A stretch of 55,914 nt of DNA from Thermaceae bacterium (GCA_026981865.1 JALSIA010000137.1:1-55914), one strand, 5' to 3'; positions 27,654-36,846 are shown, numbered from the stretch's first letter. The notes: generated by a model not told the origin, from the sequence alone. A program made the numbers and translations.

Positions 27654-27932
27654 ATGTCGATGCGCACGACCGACCTGGGCGACGAGACCGTAGACAGCAT
27701 CATCAAGCGTCTGCGCCGCATCGAAGGGCAGGTGCGCGGCCTGCAGAAGATGGTGGGCGAAGGGCGCCCCTGCGACGAGGTGCTGACGCAGATGACGGCG
27801 ACCAAGAAAGCCATGGAGTCGGCCGCCAACCTGATCCTCAAGGAGTTCCTGACGCTCTGCGCCACCGACGTGGCCGAGGGCGACCCCGCGAGCCCCGAGG
27901 AAATCGCCAACGTGCTGCGCAAGTTCGTCTGA
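27654..27932 (+). CDS. CsoR/FrmR-family metal- or sulfur-responsive repressor
   Basis: 92 residues, all-helical. VDSIIKRLRRIEGQVRGLQKMV is helix 1 with the DNA-contact Arg. The sensor positions are Cys40, Phe65 and Cys69, at exactly the spacing of Cys36-His61-Cys65 in CsoR, but with Phe replacing the copper-binding His. This argues against Cu(I) sensing and suits a thiol/persulfide sensor (CstR-like) or another signal. No copper or sulfur gene is adjacent. A second in-frame ATG 6 bp downstream could be the start. Confidence 0.88.
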   Translation: MSMRTTDLGDETVDSIIKRLRRIEGQVRGLQKMVGEGRPCDEVLTQMTATKKAMESAANLILKEFLTLCATDVAEGDPASPEEIANVLRKFV

Positions 27933-27948
27933 ACCCGCGCACGCGAAG

Positions 27949-27974
27949 ACGCCGGCCCGCGCGCGGGCCGGCGT
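27949..27974. terminator. bidirectional terminator
   Basis: A 26-bp perfect palindrome (13-bp arms) between the convergent CsoR-family and DUF1931 genes. No T run. Confidence 0.6.
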
Positions 27975-27990
27975 GGTCCTGCGGGGCGGC

Positions 27991-28437
27991 CTAGAGGAGC
28001 AGGTCGAAGACCCGCTCGAGCCGCTCCCAGTGTTCGGTCTGAGGGTTCTTGACGTCCGGGTCCAGCTCGCGGATCACGCGCGCCGCCGCGACCACCAAAG
28101 CGCCCGCCAGCTTGGGAAGCAGCGCCCGCACGTCGTCGCTGACCTCCAGGTCCAGCGGCGGCAGGCCCGCGAGGTGGTCGAGCACGGGCTCCAGCTCGGG
28201 GGCGACGTCCAGCTGCTCGAACTCGCGGATCGTTTCCTGCAAGCCTTTGGTGACCGGCAGATCGGGCACGTAGATGACGTCGCGGGCGTTGTACTTGGCG
28301 TTGCGCTCGGCGACGATGAGCAGGTCGTAGATCTTCTTGCCCAAAAAGTCGGAGAGCCGCTTCAGGTCGTCCTTGTCCACGTCCAGCGACGCCGCCTGCC
28401 GGAAAAGCCGCTCGAACTGCGGTACGCGCATGATCAC
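27991..28437 (-). CDS. DUF1931 histone-fold protein
   Basis: 148 residues. RVPQFERLFRQAASLDVDKDDLKRLSDF and KIYDLLIVAERNAKYNARDVIYVPDLPVTKGLQETI match DUF1931, a bacterial/archaeal family with two fused histone-fold-like units related to archaeal histones. DNA binding or a structural role is inferred; none is proven for the family. GTG at 28437 is 8 bp from GGAGG; the ATG at 28431 is an alternative. Last gene of the stress-type operon led by the ferritin-like gene. Confidence 0.85.
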   Translation of the reverse strand: MIMRVPQFERLFRQAASLDVDKDDLKRLSDFLGKKIYDLLIVAERNAKYNARDVIYVPDLPVTKGLQETIREFEQLDVAPELEPVLDHLAGLPPLDLEVSDDVRALLPKLAGALVVAAARVIRELDPDVKNPQTEHWERLERVFDLLL

Positions 28438-28462
28438 GGGCACCACCTCCCCCGTCGGTTCG

Positions 28463-28885
28463 CTAGGACTCGACCTCGACCTGGATCTTGCGCGGCTTGG
28501 TCTCCTCGGCCCGGGGCACGGTCAGGTAGAGGACGCCGTTCTTGAACTTGGCGGCCACCTTGCCCAGGTCGTAGACCGCGGGGATCGAGAAGCTGCGCAC
28601 GAAGGTGCCGTACGGCCCCTCCACCCGGTGGTAGGCCACGTTCTCCTGCTTCTCGAAGGGCCGTTCGGCCTTGACCGTCAGGGTCTCCTCCTCGGCGGTA
28701 ACCTCGACCTTGTCGGGGTCGATGCCGGGGAGGTAGACCGCGAAGTGGAGGCCGTGCTCGTCCTCCCAAACGTCCACCAGCGGCGCCAGCGTCTGCTCGC
28801 CGCGCGCCCCCCGGCCCATGCCCAGACCGCGGCCCAGCCGCTCCTGCAGTTCCTCGATTTCCTTGAACGGATCCCAACGCATCAT
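28463..28885 (-). CDS. Hsp20/alpha-crystallin small heat-shock protein
   Basis: 140 residues. MRWDPFKEIEELQERL at the N-terminus; the alpha-crystallin domain runs ~35-130 with VDVWEDEHGLHFAVYLPG, LTVKAERPF and the conserved FKNGVLYLTVPRAE (A-x-x-x-n-G-v-L). An ATP-independent holdase for unfolding proteins. The C-terminal I-x-I anchor is weak (KIQVEVES). ATG 7 bp after GGAGG. Between the eRF1-like and DUF1931 genes. Confidence 0.95.
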   Translation of the reverse strand: MMRWDPFKEIEELQERLGRGLGMGRGARGEQTLAPLVDVWEDEHGLHFAVYLPGIDPDKVEVTAEEETLTVKAERPFEKQENVAYHRVEGPYGTFVRSFSIPAVYDLGKVAAKFKNGVLYLTVPRAEETKPRKIQVEVES

Positions 28886-28905
28886 GGTTGCACCTCCACT
28901 CGCTT

Positions 28906-30090
28906 TCACCAGCGTTTGAGCCCCGCGAGACCGCCGAACTCGCGTTCGAGGCGGTCCGCGTTGTCTCCGCGAACGAACTCCACGCGCGCCCCGAAGAGGC
29001 CGGCGAGCTCGACCAGCGTCTCGGCCAGGTCGGCCTCCTCCGCCGCGCCCGGGCAGACGGCCTCGGCGCGTTCACGCGCGAGCGCCACGTACCCGGTGTC
29101 GGGGCAGCGCCAGACCTTGCCCCGTGGGTGCCAGGGCATCACGAGCACGTAGACCCGCCCCTCCTGCAGGGCCTCGAGCACGTTCTCGGTACCCCAGACG
29201 CCCTCTTCGCGGATGCGGTCGAGCAGCTCGGCCTCCTTCCTGCGCTCCACCTCTTCGATGGCCGCCTCGGTGAGCGCCAGCACCTCGCCGGCGTCCACCT
29301 TGCTGCCGCCGGCGGGCATGGGCAGGTGGGCCACCACCCGCTCGCGTACGGCGCGCGGGAGCAGCTCCTCGAAGTAGCGGGTCTCCTCGGGCACGCCCAT
29401 CAGCATCAAGCGCTCGGCCCCCAGCCGCTCGAGCCAGCGCTCCAGCTCCCCGGCGAGCTGCCGGTAGAAGCGGTGGGTCCAGGCCAGCACCCGGCGGTCG
29501 AAGCGGTCGCGGCCCATGCCCCCGCGCGCCGTGGTGCCGAGCGCGCCCGGTCCCATGGGGGTGGCGGGCTTCGACTCCGAGAGCTTGCGCCAGGTCTCGG
29601 GCGCCACCGCTCGGAAGGCGTCGGCCACCTCGCGCACGTCGTTCAGGTAGACCTCGAAGAGCCGCCAGCGCTCCTCGTCGAGCAGGACTACGGCGTAGCG
29701 TTCGTACTCGTCCAGCGCCAGCACCAGCGGCAGCACGTAGGGCTCGCCCCAGCGCGCCAGCACCTCGCCGTGGGGCAGGTTCACCACCGGCAGATCGACG
29801 TTCAGGTCGTAGACCTCGATCTCGTCCTCGGTGGCGAAGACCGCGCGGGTGCGGCCGCGGATCACGTCGTGCTCGAGCCGATCGAGCACCCGGTCCCGCA
29901 CCTTCGCGGGAACGCCAAGGGCCGCCATCGTGTCCTTGGCGCGGATCACGAAGGGCTTGCGCTTCCCGGACGCCGAGTAGTCGAGCACGTCGCGGCTGGC
30001 GGGGTTGGTGGCCAGGTAGAGCGAGAGGACGGGTCCGCTACGCAGCCCGATCTCGTTCCTCAACTTTTGGATGGCCTCTTTGGAGATCAC
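28906..30090 (-). CDS. eRF1-like (baeRF-type) ribosome-associated protein
   Basis: 394 residues. The N-terminal part has LSLYLATNP and the central part GEPYVLPLVLALDEYERYAV, as in bacterial archaeo-eukaryotic release-factor (baeRF) proteins. The C-terminal third matches eRF1 domain 3: GVWGTENVLEALQEGRVYVLV, a Cys pair around a short loop (VWRCPDTG, AVCPG), then LAETLVELAGLFGARVEFV. No GGQ tripeptide is seen, so peptide release is unlikely; a role in ribosome stress or dormancy is inferred from family proposals. GTG start with AAAGGAGG. Confidence 0.78.
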   Translation of the reverse strand: MISKEAIQKLRNEIGLRSGPVLSLYLATNPASRDVLDYSASGKRKPFVIRAKDTMAALGVPAKVRDRVLDRLEHDVIRGRTRAVFATEDEIEVYDLNVDLPVVNLPHGEVLARWGEPYVLPLVLALDEYERYAVVLLDEERWRLFEVYLNDVREVADAFRAVAPETWRKLSESKPATPMGPGALGTTARGGMGRDRFDRRVLAWTHRFYRQLAGELERWLERLGAERLMLMGVPEETRYFEELLPRAVRERVVAHLPMPAGGSKVDAGEVLALTEAAIEEVERRKEAELLDRIREEGVWGTENVLEALQEGRVYVLVMPWHPRGKVWRCPDTGYVALARERAEAVCPGAAEEADLAETLVELAGLFGARVEFVRGDNADRLEREFGGLAGLKRW

Positions 30091-30103
30091 GGCCGCCTCC
30101 TTT

Positions 30104-30553
30104 CTATGCGCCTCCGGCGTGCGACTCCATGCGCGTCACCACGTCCAGCAGGTCACGGTAGTTCTCTTCTTCCTCGTGCTGGATCCGCGTCAGCAGCTCC
30201 CGCAGTTCGGGGTCGTCGGCGCCGTAGGCTTCCTCGAGGTAACGCACCTGGTCGGCCTTCTCGGACTCGAAGGCCTCGAGCACCTCCCGCCAGGTGGGCG
30301 CCGCGGGCAGCCGGGGCGGGGGGGGCGGCGTGCCGCCCCGTTCGCGGATCTTGGCGCGCAACCACTCCGCGTGCTTGCGCTCGCGCGCGGCGATGCGCTT
30401 CAGCACCTTGCGCAGGTGCTCGTACGGCAGGCCTTCGGCCGCCGCCTCCACCAGGGCGGCGTCGTGGAGCTCGTCCGCGTAACGCTCGGCCAGCACTTCG
30501 AGCAGGTGGTCCTTTTGCTTCGGGGTCATGCGTCGCAACCACTGCGCCCACAC
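30104..30553 (-). CDS. ferritin-like/rubrerythrin-like diiron protein
   Basis: 149 residues, two helix pairs. Possible metal ligands are YADELHDAA (Glu), ARERKHAEW (E-x-x-H), FESEKADQ (Glu) and QHEEEENY (Glu/His), in the order expected of a ferritin-like four-helix bundle; a Pro-rich linker (~75-86) separates the halves. Iron or peroxide handling is inferred. GTG start downstream of AAAGGGGG. First gene of the stress-type operon, with a good promoter upstream. Confidence 0.7.
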   Translation of the reverse strand: MWAQWLRRMTPKQKDHLLEVLAERYADELHDAALVEAAAEGLPYEHLRKVLKRIAARERKHAEWLRAKIRERGGTPPPPPRLPAAPTWREVLEAFESEKADQVRYLEEAYGADDPELRELLTRIQHEEEENYRDLLDVVTRMESHAGGA

Positions 30554-30579
30554 GGCTCTCGCCCCCTTTCGCTACCTGT

Positions 30580-30608
30580 AACATATCATTTGATATTATT
30601 CATGTCAA
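30580..30608 (-). promoter_or_regulatory. promoter with internal palindrome for ferritin/eRF1-like/Hsp20/DUF1931 operon
   Basis: On the minus strand TTGACA (30608-30603) is 17 bp from TATGTT (30585-30580), a near-consensus housekeeping promoter. An ATATCA-TT-TGATAT palindrome (30583-30596) overlaps the spacer and -10 and could be a repressor site. The mRNA has a leader and a ribosome-binding site, unlike most genes here. The remainder of the gap to 30676 is AT-rich. Confidence 0.7.
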
Positions 30609-30664
30609 TCTTAATGTGCGTCGAATTGTACGTATCCTGCGGTCGGCGGGGCCGGCGGCGGGGG

Positions 30665-30670
30665 TAGAAT
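30665..30670 (+). promoter_or_regulatory. -10 box of apgM
   Basis: TAGAAT, 6 bp before the ATG at 30677. Confidence 0.65.
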
Positions 30671-30676
30671 GCGGGC

Positions 30677-31912
30677 ATGGACCTCCTCCCCCACCTCAAG
30701 GAACTGAGCCGCACCACGCCCAGCAAGATCCTCTTCGTCGTGCTCGACGGGGTGGGCGGGCTGCCCCGCGAACCGGGCGGGCCTACGGAGCTGGCCGCGG
30801 CCCGCACCCCTAACCTCGACGCCCTGGCCGAAAAGGCCAACCTGGGGCGCGTCACCCTGGTGGCCCCCGGCTTCGCGCCCGGCTCCGGGCCCGGCCACCT
30901 AAGCCTCTTCGGCTACGACCCCTTCCGCTACGAGGTGGGGCGCGGCGTCCTCTCGGCGCTGGGGCTGGGCCTCGAGCTGGGGCCCGACGACGTCGCGGTG
31001 CGCGGCAACTTCGCCACCCTGAACCCCGACGGCACCATCGTCGATCGACGCGCCGGCCGCCCCCCCACCGAGGAGAACCGGCGGGTGCTGGCGAAGTTGA
31101 AGGAGCGCATCCGCGAGATCGACGGCGCCAGGATCGAACTCCACACCGAGTCGGAGCACCGCTTCGTGCTGGTGCTGCGGGGCGTGGGGCTGGGCGACCG
31201 GGTTCACGACACCGACCCCCAGAAGACCGGGGTGCCGCCGCTTGCGGCCCGCCCCCACGACGAAAGCGACGAGCCCAGCGCCAAGACGGCCGACATCCTG
31301 AACAAGTTCACGGCGCGGGCCCGTCAGGTGCTCGCGGACGAACCCAAGATCAACGGGGTGCTGCTGCGCGGCGTCTCCAAGCGCCCGGTCTGGCCCACCC
31401 TGGGCGAGGTCACCGGGCTCACCCCCGCGGCGATCGCCAGCTACCCGATGTACCGCGGGGTGGCCTCGCTGGTGGGGATGACCCCGCTGGAGGTCGAGGT
31501 GGGCGAGGACCCCGACGCCCCCGAAGGCAAGCTCGCGGCCCTGAAGGCCCACTGGGAGGCCTTCGACTACTTCTACCTGCACTTCAAGAAGACCGACTCC
31601 ACCGGTGAAGACGGCGATTTCGACGCCAAAGTGCACAAGATCGAGGCCTTCGACGCCCTGCTCCCCGAACTGCTGGCGCTGGGGCCCGAGGTGATCGCCG
31701 TCACCGGCGACCACTCCACGCCCAGCGTGATGAAGGCGCACTCCTGGCACCCGGTACCCTTCCTGCTCTACGGCCCCAACCTGCGCGCCGACGCCGCCCG
31801 CCGCTTCACCGAAGACGAGGCGGCGGGGGGTGCGCTCGGCGACCTGCACGGCACCCACGTGCTGCCGCTCCTGCTGGCGCACGCGGGCAAGCTGCAAAAG
31901 TTCGGGGCCTAG
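30677..31912 (+). CDS. apgM: 2,3-bisphosphoglycerate-independent phosphoglycerate mutase, archaeal type
   Basis: 411 residues. Interconverts 3- and 2-phosphoglycerate in glycolysis. Alkaline-phosphatase-superfamily metal motifs are FVVLDGVGG near residue 23 and the C-terminal [36 protein letters not shown] carries the phosphorylated Ser region, and [10 protein letters not shown] and [15 protein letters not shown] fit the ApgM family rather than GpmI. Length is typical. Its last 4 bp overlap the convergent VanW-family gene. Confidence 0.95.
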   Translation: MDLLPHLKELSRTTPSKILFVVLDGVGGLPREPGGPTELAAARTPNLDALAEKANLGRVTLVAPGFAPGSGPGHLSLFGYDPFRYEVGRGVLSALGLGLELGPDDVAVRGNFATLNPDGTIVDRRAGRPPTEENRRVLAKLKERIREIDGARIELHTESEHRFVLVLRGVGLGDRVHDTDPQKTGVPPLAARPHDESDEPSAKTADILNKFTARARQVLADEPKINGVLLRGVSKRPVWPTLGEVTGLTPAAIASYPMYRGVASLVGMTPLEVEVGEDPDAPEGKLAALKAHWEAFDYFYLHFKKTDSTGEDGDFDAKVHKIEAFDALLPELLALGPEVIAVTGDHSTPSVMKAHSWHPVPFLLYGPNLRADAARRFTEDEAAGGALGDLHGTHVLPLLLAHAGKLQKFGA

Positions 31913-33063
31913 GGGCGCGGCGGCGGACCGGCACCCTGCACCTCGGGTTTGCCAATGATCGGCGGGAGCGGCACCGCGGGCTCGAGTCCCGGGGGGCCGA
32001 CCAAGAAGACGTCGCCCCAGGGGCGGTAGACGCTCTCGAAAACGTCCTCATAGACGCGGCCGTCGTCGTAGTAGACTTTGCGCCGCACTACCGCGGTCAG
32101 CCCCTCGGCGGCCCAGTCGACCTGCTTGCGGTATCCCGGCTCGAGGGTCTCGTCCACGACCTCGCGGGGCTCGAGCGGCGGTTTGCGATCGTGGACGAAC
32201 GGCCCCTCCCACTCGACGCTGCGGTCGGCGGTACCGAAGAGGCGCACGTAGAGCTTGTACCCCCGCACCTGCGCCAGCACCAGGACGTCGCCGGGGGTGT
32301 CGTTGATGAACCGGAGGTCGCGCCAGGGCTGGTAGATGGTGGCGTCCAGGCCCACGGGGCGGTAGTAGCGCAGCTGGTAGCTGTGGGGGTAGCGCTCGGT
32401 CACCGGCAGCCCGGCGAAGAAGGCGGCGCGGAAGGCGGTGGTGGAAACCTGGCAGATGCCGCCGCCCACCCCCTTCTCGGTCGCGTCGCCGACGATGACC
32501 AGCGACTCCACGTAGCCGCGCTCCTCGTCGATCGCGCCCACCGCGCGGTTGAAGGAGAACTCGGCGCCGCGGGGGATCCAGGTGCCGCTCAGGTGCGCCG
32601 CCCCGGTGCGGATGTTGTGGATGCGGGCCCGGCTCGAGCCCCAAAACCCGGTCACCCCCTCGCCGATCAGCTCACGCACGCCGCGGGCGTACCATTCGGT
32701 TACGCTCGGCTCGGGTTCGATCACCTCGACGGGAATCACGAACTGGGAACGGCCCAGAAAGGCGGCGTCGCGGTAGGCCACGACGGCCGCCTCGACGTCC
32801 ATGCGGTAACCGCGGCGCTGCAAGGCAACCCAGCCCCGCTCGGGGTCGTAGACCCAGCGCGCCGGCCGCGCCTCCCGCCGGGCCATGTCCGCAAGGGCGC
32901 GCACCTCGTCGATGCTGTTCACCGGAAACGTCTTGGTGCCCACGTACTCGTGCAGCTCACCGCCCACGATCTCGTAGTCGCGGATCACCCAAACGGCGTT
33001 CACCTGCGCCAGCGCGGGTGCGAACAGCAGAAATATACCTAGAATCTTCCAAATTTCACGCAT
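31909..33063 (-). CDS. secreted VanW-family protein
   Basis: 384 residues with signal peptide [19 protein letters not shown]. The VanW domain (PF04294) occupies ~165-290: [40 protein letters not shown] and [17 protein letters not shown]. Its function is unknown; members are envelope proteins often near peptidoglycan genes. The ATG at 33063 has GGAGA 7 bp upstream and a TAGGAT box further out. Convergent with apgM and divergent from the beta-barrel gene. Confidence 0.85.
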   Translation of the reverse strand: MREIWKILGIFLLFAPALAQVNAVWVIRDYEIVGGELHEYVGTKTFPVNSIDEVRALADMARREARPARWVYDPERGWVALQRRGYRMDVEAAVVAYRDAAFLGRSQFVIPVEVIEPEPSVTEWYARGVRELIGEGVTGFWGSSRARIHNIRTGAAHLSGTWIPRGAEFSFNRAVGAIDEERGYVESLVIVGDATEKGVGGGICQVSTTAFRAAFFAGLPVTERYPHSYQLRYYRPVGLDATIYQPWRDLRFINDTPGDVLVLAQVRGYKLYVRLFGTADRSVEWEGPFVHDRKPPLEPREVVDETLEPGYRKQVDWAAEGLTAVVRRKVYYDDGRVYEDVFESVYRPWGDVFLVGPPGLEPAVPLPPIIGKPEVQGAGPPPRP

Positions 33064-33086
33064 TCCAAGATCTCCGCAGTCTTCCC

Positions 33087-33092
33087 ATCCTA
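33087..33092 (-). promoter_or_regulatory. -10 box of VanW-family gene
   Basis: TAGGAT on the minus strand, 23 bp before the ATG; gives a short leader containing GGAGA at 33071-33075. Confidence 0.4.
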
Positions 33093-33121
33093 CCCTAAGG
33101 CCGTCCGGGCCGCCGTTCATA

Positions 33122-33135
33122 CCCCCGTTTGAGGG
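33122..33135. repeat. CCC-GTTTG-type motif, copy 1
   Basis: CCCCCGTTTGAGGG, centred about 31 bp upstream of the -10 box of the beta-barrel gene. Shares its core with three motifs at 38509-38606 next to the pilin-like genes. Confidence 0.4.
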
Positions 33136-33159
33136 AAGAATTGCGTAGCCATGGGCGTT

Positions 33160-33165
33160 TAGAAT
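33160..33165 (+). promoter_or_regulatory. -10 box of usher-like beta-barrel gene
   Basis: TAGAAT, 7 bp before the ATG at 33173. This spacing argues for 33173 rather than the ATG at 33164, which overlaps the box. Confidence 0.65.
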
Positions 33166-33172
33166 GGTCGGG

Positions 33173-36088
33173 ATGGCCTTACGCGCCGGCACGCGCCTGC
33201 ACGCCGTACTCTGGGTCGCCCTGCTGCTCGTCGCGCAGCCGGCAGGCGCCCAGGGCGTCCAGGTCGAGCGGGCCTCCCCTGCGGTCAAAACCGCGGCTCC
33301 CGGGCACACGGTCACCCACGTCTTCGCGCTGCAGGGAAGCGGTACCGTACAGGTGCGCCTCACCTCCGAACACGGCTGGCCGTTGCTTACTCGCGAACGC
33401 ACGATCGCGCTCGAGGCGGGGCGGCCCTACTACTTCCCGGTCACGCTGCGCGTGCCCGAAGGCGTTCCCGCCGGAACCCGCGACCGCCTGCGCCTCCAGG
33501 CCGACGGCGCCTCCGCCGACGCCTTCACCGAGGTGGCCTACGCTCCCGGGCTCGAGGCGCACTGGCCGGCGGAGGTGGCCTACGTTCCGCCCTTCGGGCG
33601 CTTCGCGCTGGAGGTGGCGAACACCGGCAACGGCGCCGACGTCGTCCTCGTGCGCCTGCTCACCCTGCAGGGGGTGCCCGTCTACCAGGCGCGCCTTCCC
33701 CTCGAGCCCGGTGAGCGGCGCGAGCTGCGCGTGACCGCGGCCGAGCCGCGGGTGCTGCGGGTGGTCGTGCGGCTCGAGCGCGGCGGGCTCGAGCGCGAGG
33801 GGTACCTCGCCGTCCAGCCGGCGCGCGCCAAGGGCGACGGCGGCTTCCGGCTGCTCGGCCGCCTCGGCGCCGCCTACCGCTACCCAGGCGACCTCTCGTT
33901 TTCTTTGGGCGCGGCCGGACCGCTTTCCGACTTCACCCACTTCAGCCTCGGCGCGGGTTACGCCCCGGGCGGCTCGCCCGCGGGGGTGCTCGGCTTCAGC
34001 TGGGACGGCGGCTACCTGAGCGCCGCCTTCGGCCCCAGCTACGGGCTGGCCCTGGGGCTGTTCGAGGGTGCGGTCAGCACCCAGATCGCGCTCAGCGGGC
34101 CCGTCTGGCAGGGCAGCATGAACTTCGACGTCAGCGGACGCGGCTACGGATTCGGCGCGGCCGCGCTCCTCGACGAGGATCCGAGCCTGCGGCTGCGCGC
34201 CGACCTCGCCACCGGGAAGGGCAAAGCGGCGACCTTCCGGCCCGGCACCCTCACGGCCTCCCTGACGCTGCGGCCCTTCCGCGCCCAACTGAACGGAGAC
34301 CTCGCCTACGGCTTCCGCTACCGCGACTGGCCGATGCGGCTCCAGGGCGGCTTCTCGGGGGTGCCGGCCGCCCCCGTCGAGTTCCACTTCAGCGCCGACG
34401 TCAACCCCGAACCCTTCAGCGTGGGGGGGCGCCTCACCTGGACCGGGCTGGGCGTCGACGACTGGGGGCTGGCGGCGGCGAGCAGCAGCGAGCGGCTCGA
34501 TCTCGACCTGCCGCTCGCGGTCACCTTCGGTGCGGCGGCCGGCCCCGACCGCCTGCGCGCCTTCGCCCGCACGCGGCTCGACCTGCCCGCCCCCTGGAGC
34601 GACCTCGGCGCCGAAGCCCGCGTCGAGCACCGCGCGGGGCGCACGTCGTTCACGGTCTCCGGGGGCAGCGAGGCCGGCGTCGCGGAAGGGATGGCGCTGT
34701 TCGCGCTGAACGGCCGCCTCGGCTGGCCGCTCGAGGAGAACGAACTGCAGCTGGGCCTGCGTCTGGGCGGCAGCGAGCTGCGCACCCGCGCCGACCTGGC
34801 CTGGTCGCCCTGGAAACCCAACCTAAAAACCGCCCTGGCGTTCGAAGCGCCCGCCGGAGGCGCGCTGCTGCAGGCCCGCATCGACCGCGAGTGGTACGGG
34901 GGCCGCACCGCCCTGGGCCTCGGAGCGCAGATGCCTTTGGTCCTCGAGGTGCCGCCCGCCGTGACCCGCCTCTTCGGCGGCCGCAACGTCGGCATCGTGG
35001 CCGGCGAGGTCCGTGTCGAGGGGCCCGCGCGGTTGCGCGAAGGTCTCGTCGTGCGGGCCGGCGACCGCGAAACCCGAACCGACGCCGAGGGACGCTTCCG
35101 GCTGGAACTGCCCCCAGGGACCCACACCGTCGAGGTCGACCCCAACCGGCTGCCGGCCGTGCTGGTGCCCGTGCGCGGCCAGGTCCGCGTCGAGGTGCGG
35201 CGGAAGCAGAGCGTCTCCGTTCGCCTCGTCCTGGCGGCGCGCAGCGTCCTGGAGGGACGGGTGCGCGTCGTCGTCGAGCCCGGTCGCGAGCTCCCGCCCC
35301 GCCGCTTCGCGGTCGCGATCGAAGACGCATTGGGGCGGCGGACGTCGCTCTTCACCGACCCCGGCGGGGCGTTCACGGTGCCCGCACTCGCGCCGGGACG
35401 CTACACCGTGCGCCTGCTCGAAGACCTGCTTCCTGACGGTTGGGAGGCTTTGGTGCCGGCGGCGACCGTCCTGCTGCGTCCCGGCGAGACGGCGCGGGTG
35501 GAGCTGGCCGTCCGCCCCCCCCTGCGCAAGGTCTACACCGGCGGCAGCGTGCAGATCCTCGAGGTGCGGCCCGAAGCCGACCGGGTGCCGCCGGGGTCCG
35601 CGCCCCTCGTCGAAGTGCGCCTCCGAGGCGCAGCCAACCGGGTGGTCGTGACCCTGCAGGACCGCATCGTCGGCATCCTGCTGCCGGCTGCGGAGGAAGA
35701 AGGCCTCTGGCGCGGCCGCCTGCACGTGCCCGTCGACGCCAAAGGGCCGCTGGCGTTGCAGGTGGAAGCCTTGAACGGCGCGGTCGCGCGCTACCCTTTC
35801 TTCCTGAGCGTCAGCCCCGACGCCCCCTGGGGGGTGGTGCGGTCGCTGCCGGTGGCGCGCCCCGGCCAGACCCTGGAGGTGGCCGTGCACTGGTACGCTC
35901 CGGTGGAGTCAAGCTGGCTCGAGGTCGAAGGGGAACGCGTCGAACTGACCGGTCAGGGGGCCGACTGGACCGGGAAGCTCGTCGTGCCCGCGGACGCGGC
36001 GGCGCGCTGGAGCTTTACAGCCAAGGCGCGGCTGGGCTCTGGCGAGCTGGTGGAGCTGGCGAAGTTCGTCTTGATCCGGAAAGACTAA
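33173..36088 (+). CDS. large outer-membrane beta-barrel protein, usher-like
   Basis: 971 residues. A signal peptide ending in AGAQ (~25) is followed by an Ig-like region with an NEW3-type segment (~30-210). About 225-600 is a long run of alternating amphipathic strands rich in Gly and aromatics (FSLGAGYAPGG, GYLSAAFGPSYGLALG), typical of an outer-membrane barrel. The C-terminal ~370 residues hold carboxypeptidase-regulatory/Ig-like domains (GRFRLELPPGTHTVEVD, GAFTVPALAPGRYTVRLLED). The order exported domain, barrel, C-terminal Ig domains is that of fimbrial ushers, but sequence similarity to PapC is not evident to me. Convergent with three genes that include a PapD-like chaperone. Function is inferred. 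Confidence 0.65.
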   Translation: MALRAGTRLHAVLWVALLLVAQPAGAQGVQVERASPAVKTAAPGHTVTHVFALQGSGTVQVRLTSEHGWPLLTRERTIALEAGRPYYFPVTLRVPEGVPAGTRDRLRLQADGASADAFTEVAYAPGLEAHWPAEVAYVPPFGRFALEVANTGNGADVVLVRLLTLQGVPVYQARLPLEPGERRELRVTAAEPRVLRVVVRLERGGLEREGYLAVQPARAKGDGGFRLLGRLGAAYRYPGDLSFSLGAAGPLSDFTHFSLGAGYAPGGSPAGVLGFSWDGGYLSAAFGPSYGLALGLFEGAVSTQIALSGPVWQGSMNFDVSGRGYGFGAAALLDEDPSLRLRADLATGKGKAATFRPGTLTASLTLRPFRAQLNGDLAYGFRYRDWPMRLQGGFSGVPAAPVEFHFSADVNPEPFSVGGRLTWTGLGVDDWGLAAASSSERLDLDLPLAVTFGAAAGPDRLRAFARTRLDLPAPWSDLGAEARVEHRAGRTSFTVSGGSEAGVAEGMALFALNGRLGWPLEENELQLGLRLGGSELRTRADLAWSPWKPNLKTALAFEAPAGGALLQARIDREWYGGRTALGLGAQMPLVLEVPPAVTRLFGGRNVGIVAGEVRVEGPARLREGLVVRAGDRETRTDAEGRFRLELPPGTHTVEVDPNRLPAVLVPVRGQVRVEVRRKQSVSVRLVLAARSVLEGRVRVVVEPGRELPPRRFAVAIEDALGRRTSLFTDPGGAFTVPALAPGRYTVRLLEDLLPDGWEALVPAATVLLRPGETARVELAVRPPLRKVYTGGSVQILEVRPEADRVPPGSAPLVEVRLRGAANRVVVTLQDRIVGILLPAAEEEGLWRGRLHVPVDAKGPLALQVEALNGAVARYPFFLSVSPDAPWGVVRSLPVARPGQTLEVAVHWYAPVESSWLEVEGERVELTGQGADWTGKLVVPADAAARWSFTAKARLGSGELVELAKFVLIRKD

Positions 36089-36846
36089 GGCTCGTAGGGC
36101 TTCAATTCGGGCGTCTCGAACGCGCCGCCGCGGACGCCGAGCGTCGCGGCCGTCCGGCGGACGAAGAGGCCGGGCGTAAGCGTGAGCTGGGCGCTGCCGG
36201 TCTCGTTGCCGTGCAGCACCAACCGCGCCGGCAGCACCCAGGTGAAGACCGCGGTCCAGCAACGATCGTTGTACAGGCTGCGGCAGGTGGGGTAGCGGCG
36301 GTTGAAGTTTCGTACGTCCGAGATCTCCGGGGCGCCGAAGGAGATTGTCTGTGAAGCCTGCCAGGCGTTCCAGGAACCCGCGAGCGGCGGCACGCCGGCC
36401 GGAGGCGTGGTGAAGGGGCTGAGGAACTGCCCGTCCACCCGCCCCAGGTCGCCGCGGGCGTCGACCTGCAAGGCGTACGCGCGCTCGATCAGGCGCACGA
36501 GTGGATCCGTGCCGTAGGTGCGGTCGTCGGCGCGACGGCGGCCCCAGAACTTGACGGTCAGGACCGTGGCGTAGACCAGGTCGCCGCTGTTGGGGTTTGT
36601 GCCGTAGACGACGACCGGAGGCGCGGCCGGGCAACCCGCGGGAAGCGCGAGGTTGCTCACGGAGGCGCCGCCCGCGGGCGTCGCCCCCGGCTCCAGCAGG
36701 CCGGCGCACATCAACTCGAGGGCGCTGGGGCTGAATGTCAGGGTGGTCGGGTCGAAGCGGTTGTCTTGGTCCACGTTGTAGTACCAGACCTGAGCCGAAC
36801 CCAGACCGGCCAGAACGAGCAGCAGCGCCACGAAGCCACGCCTCAC
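36085..36846 (-). CDS. secreted protein of the chaperone/usher-like locus, unknown family
   Basis: 253 residues. Signal peptide RRGFVALLLVLAGLGSAQ. The mature part is beta-rich with four Cys (LMCAGLL, AGCPAAPP, PTCRSL, DRCWTAV), suggesting disulfides in the periplasm or outside. The C-terminal half contains FTWVLPARLVLHGNETGSA. No family recognised. GTG start overlaps the chaperone stop (GTGA), so the two are translationally coupled; a structural subunit or adaptor is possible. Its stop overlaps that of the barrel gene by 4 bp. Confidence 0.65.
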   Translation of the reverse strand: MRRGFVALLLVLAGLGSAQVWYYNVDQDNRFDPTTLTFSPSALELMCAGLLEPGATPAGGASVSNLALPAGCPAAPPVVVYGTNPNSGDLVYATVLTVKFWGRRRADDRTYGTDPLVRLIERAYALQVDARGDLGRVDGQFLSPFTTPPAGVPPLAGSWNAWQASQTISFGAPEISDVRNFNRRYPTCRSLYNDRCWTAVFTWVLPARLVLHGNETGSAQLTLTPGLFVRRTAATLGVRGGAFETPELKPYEP

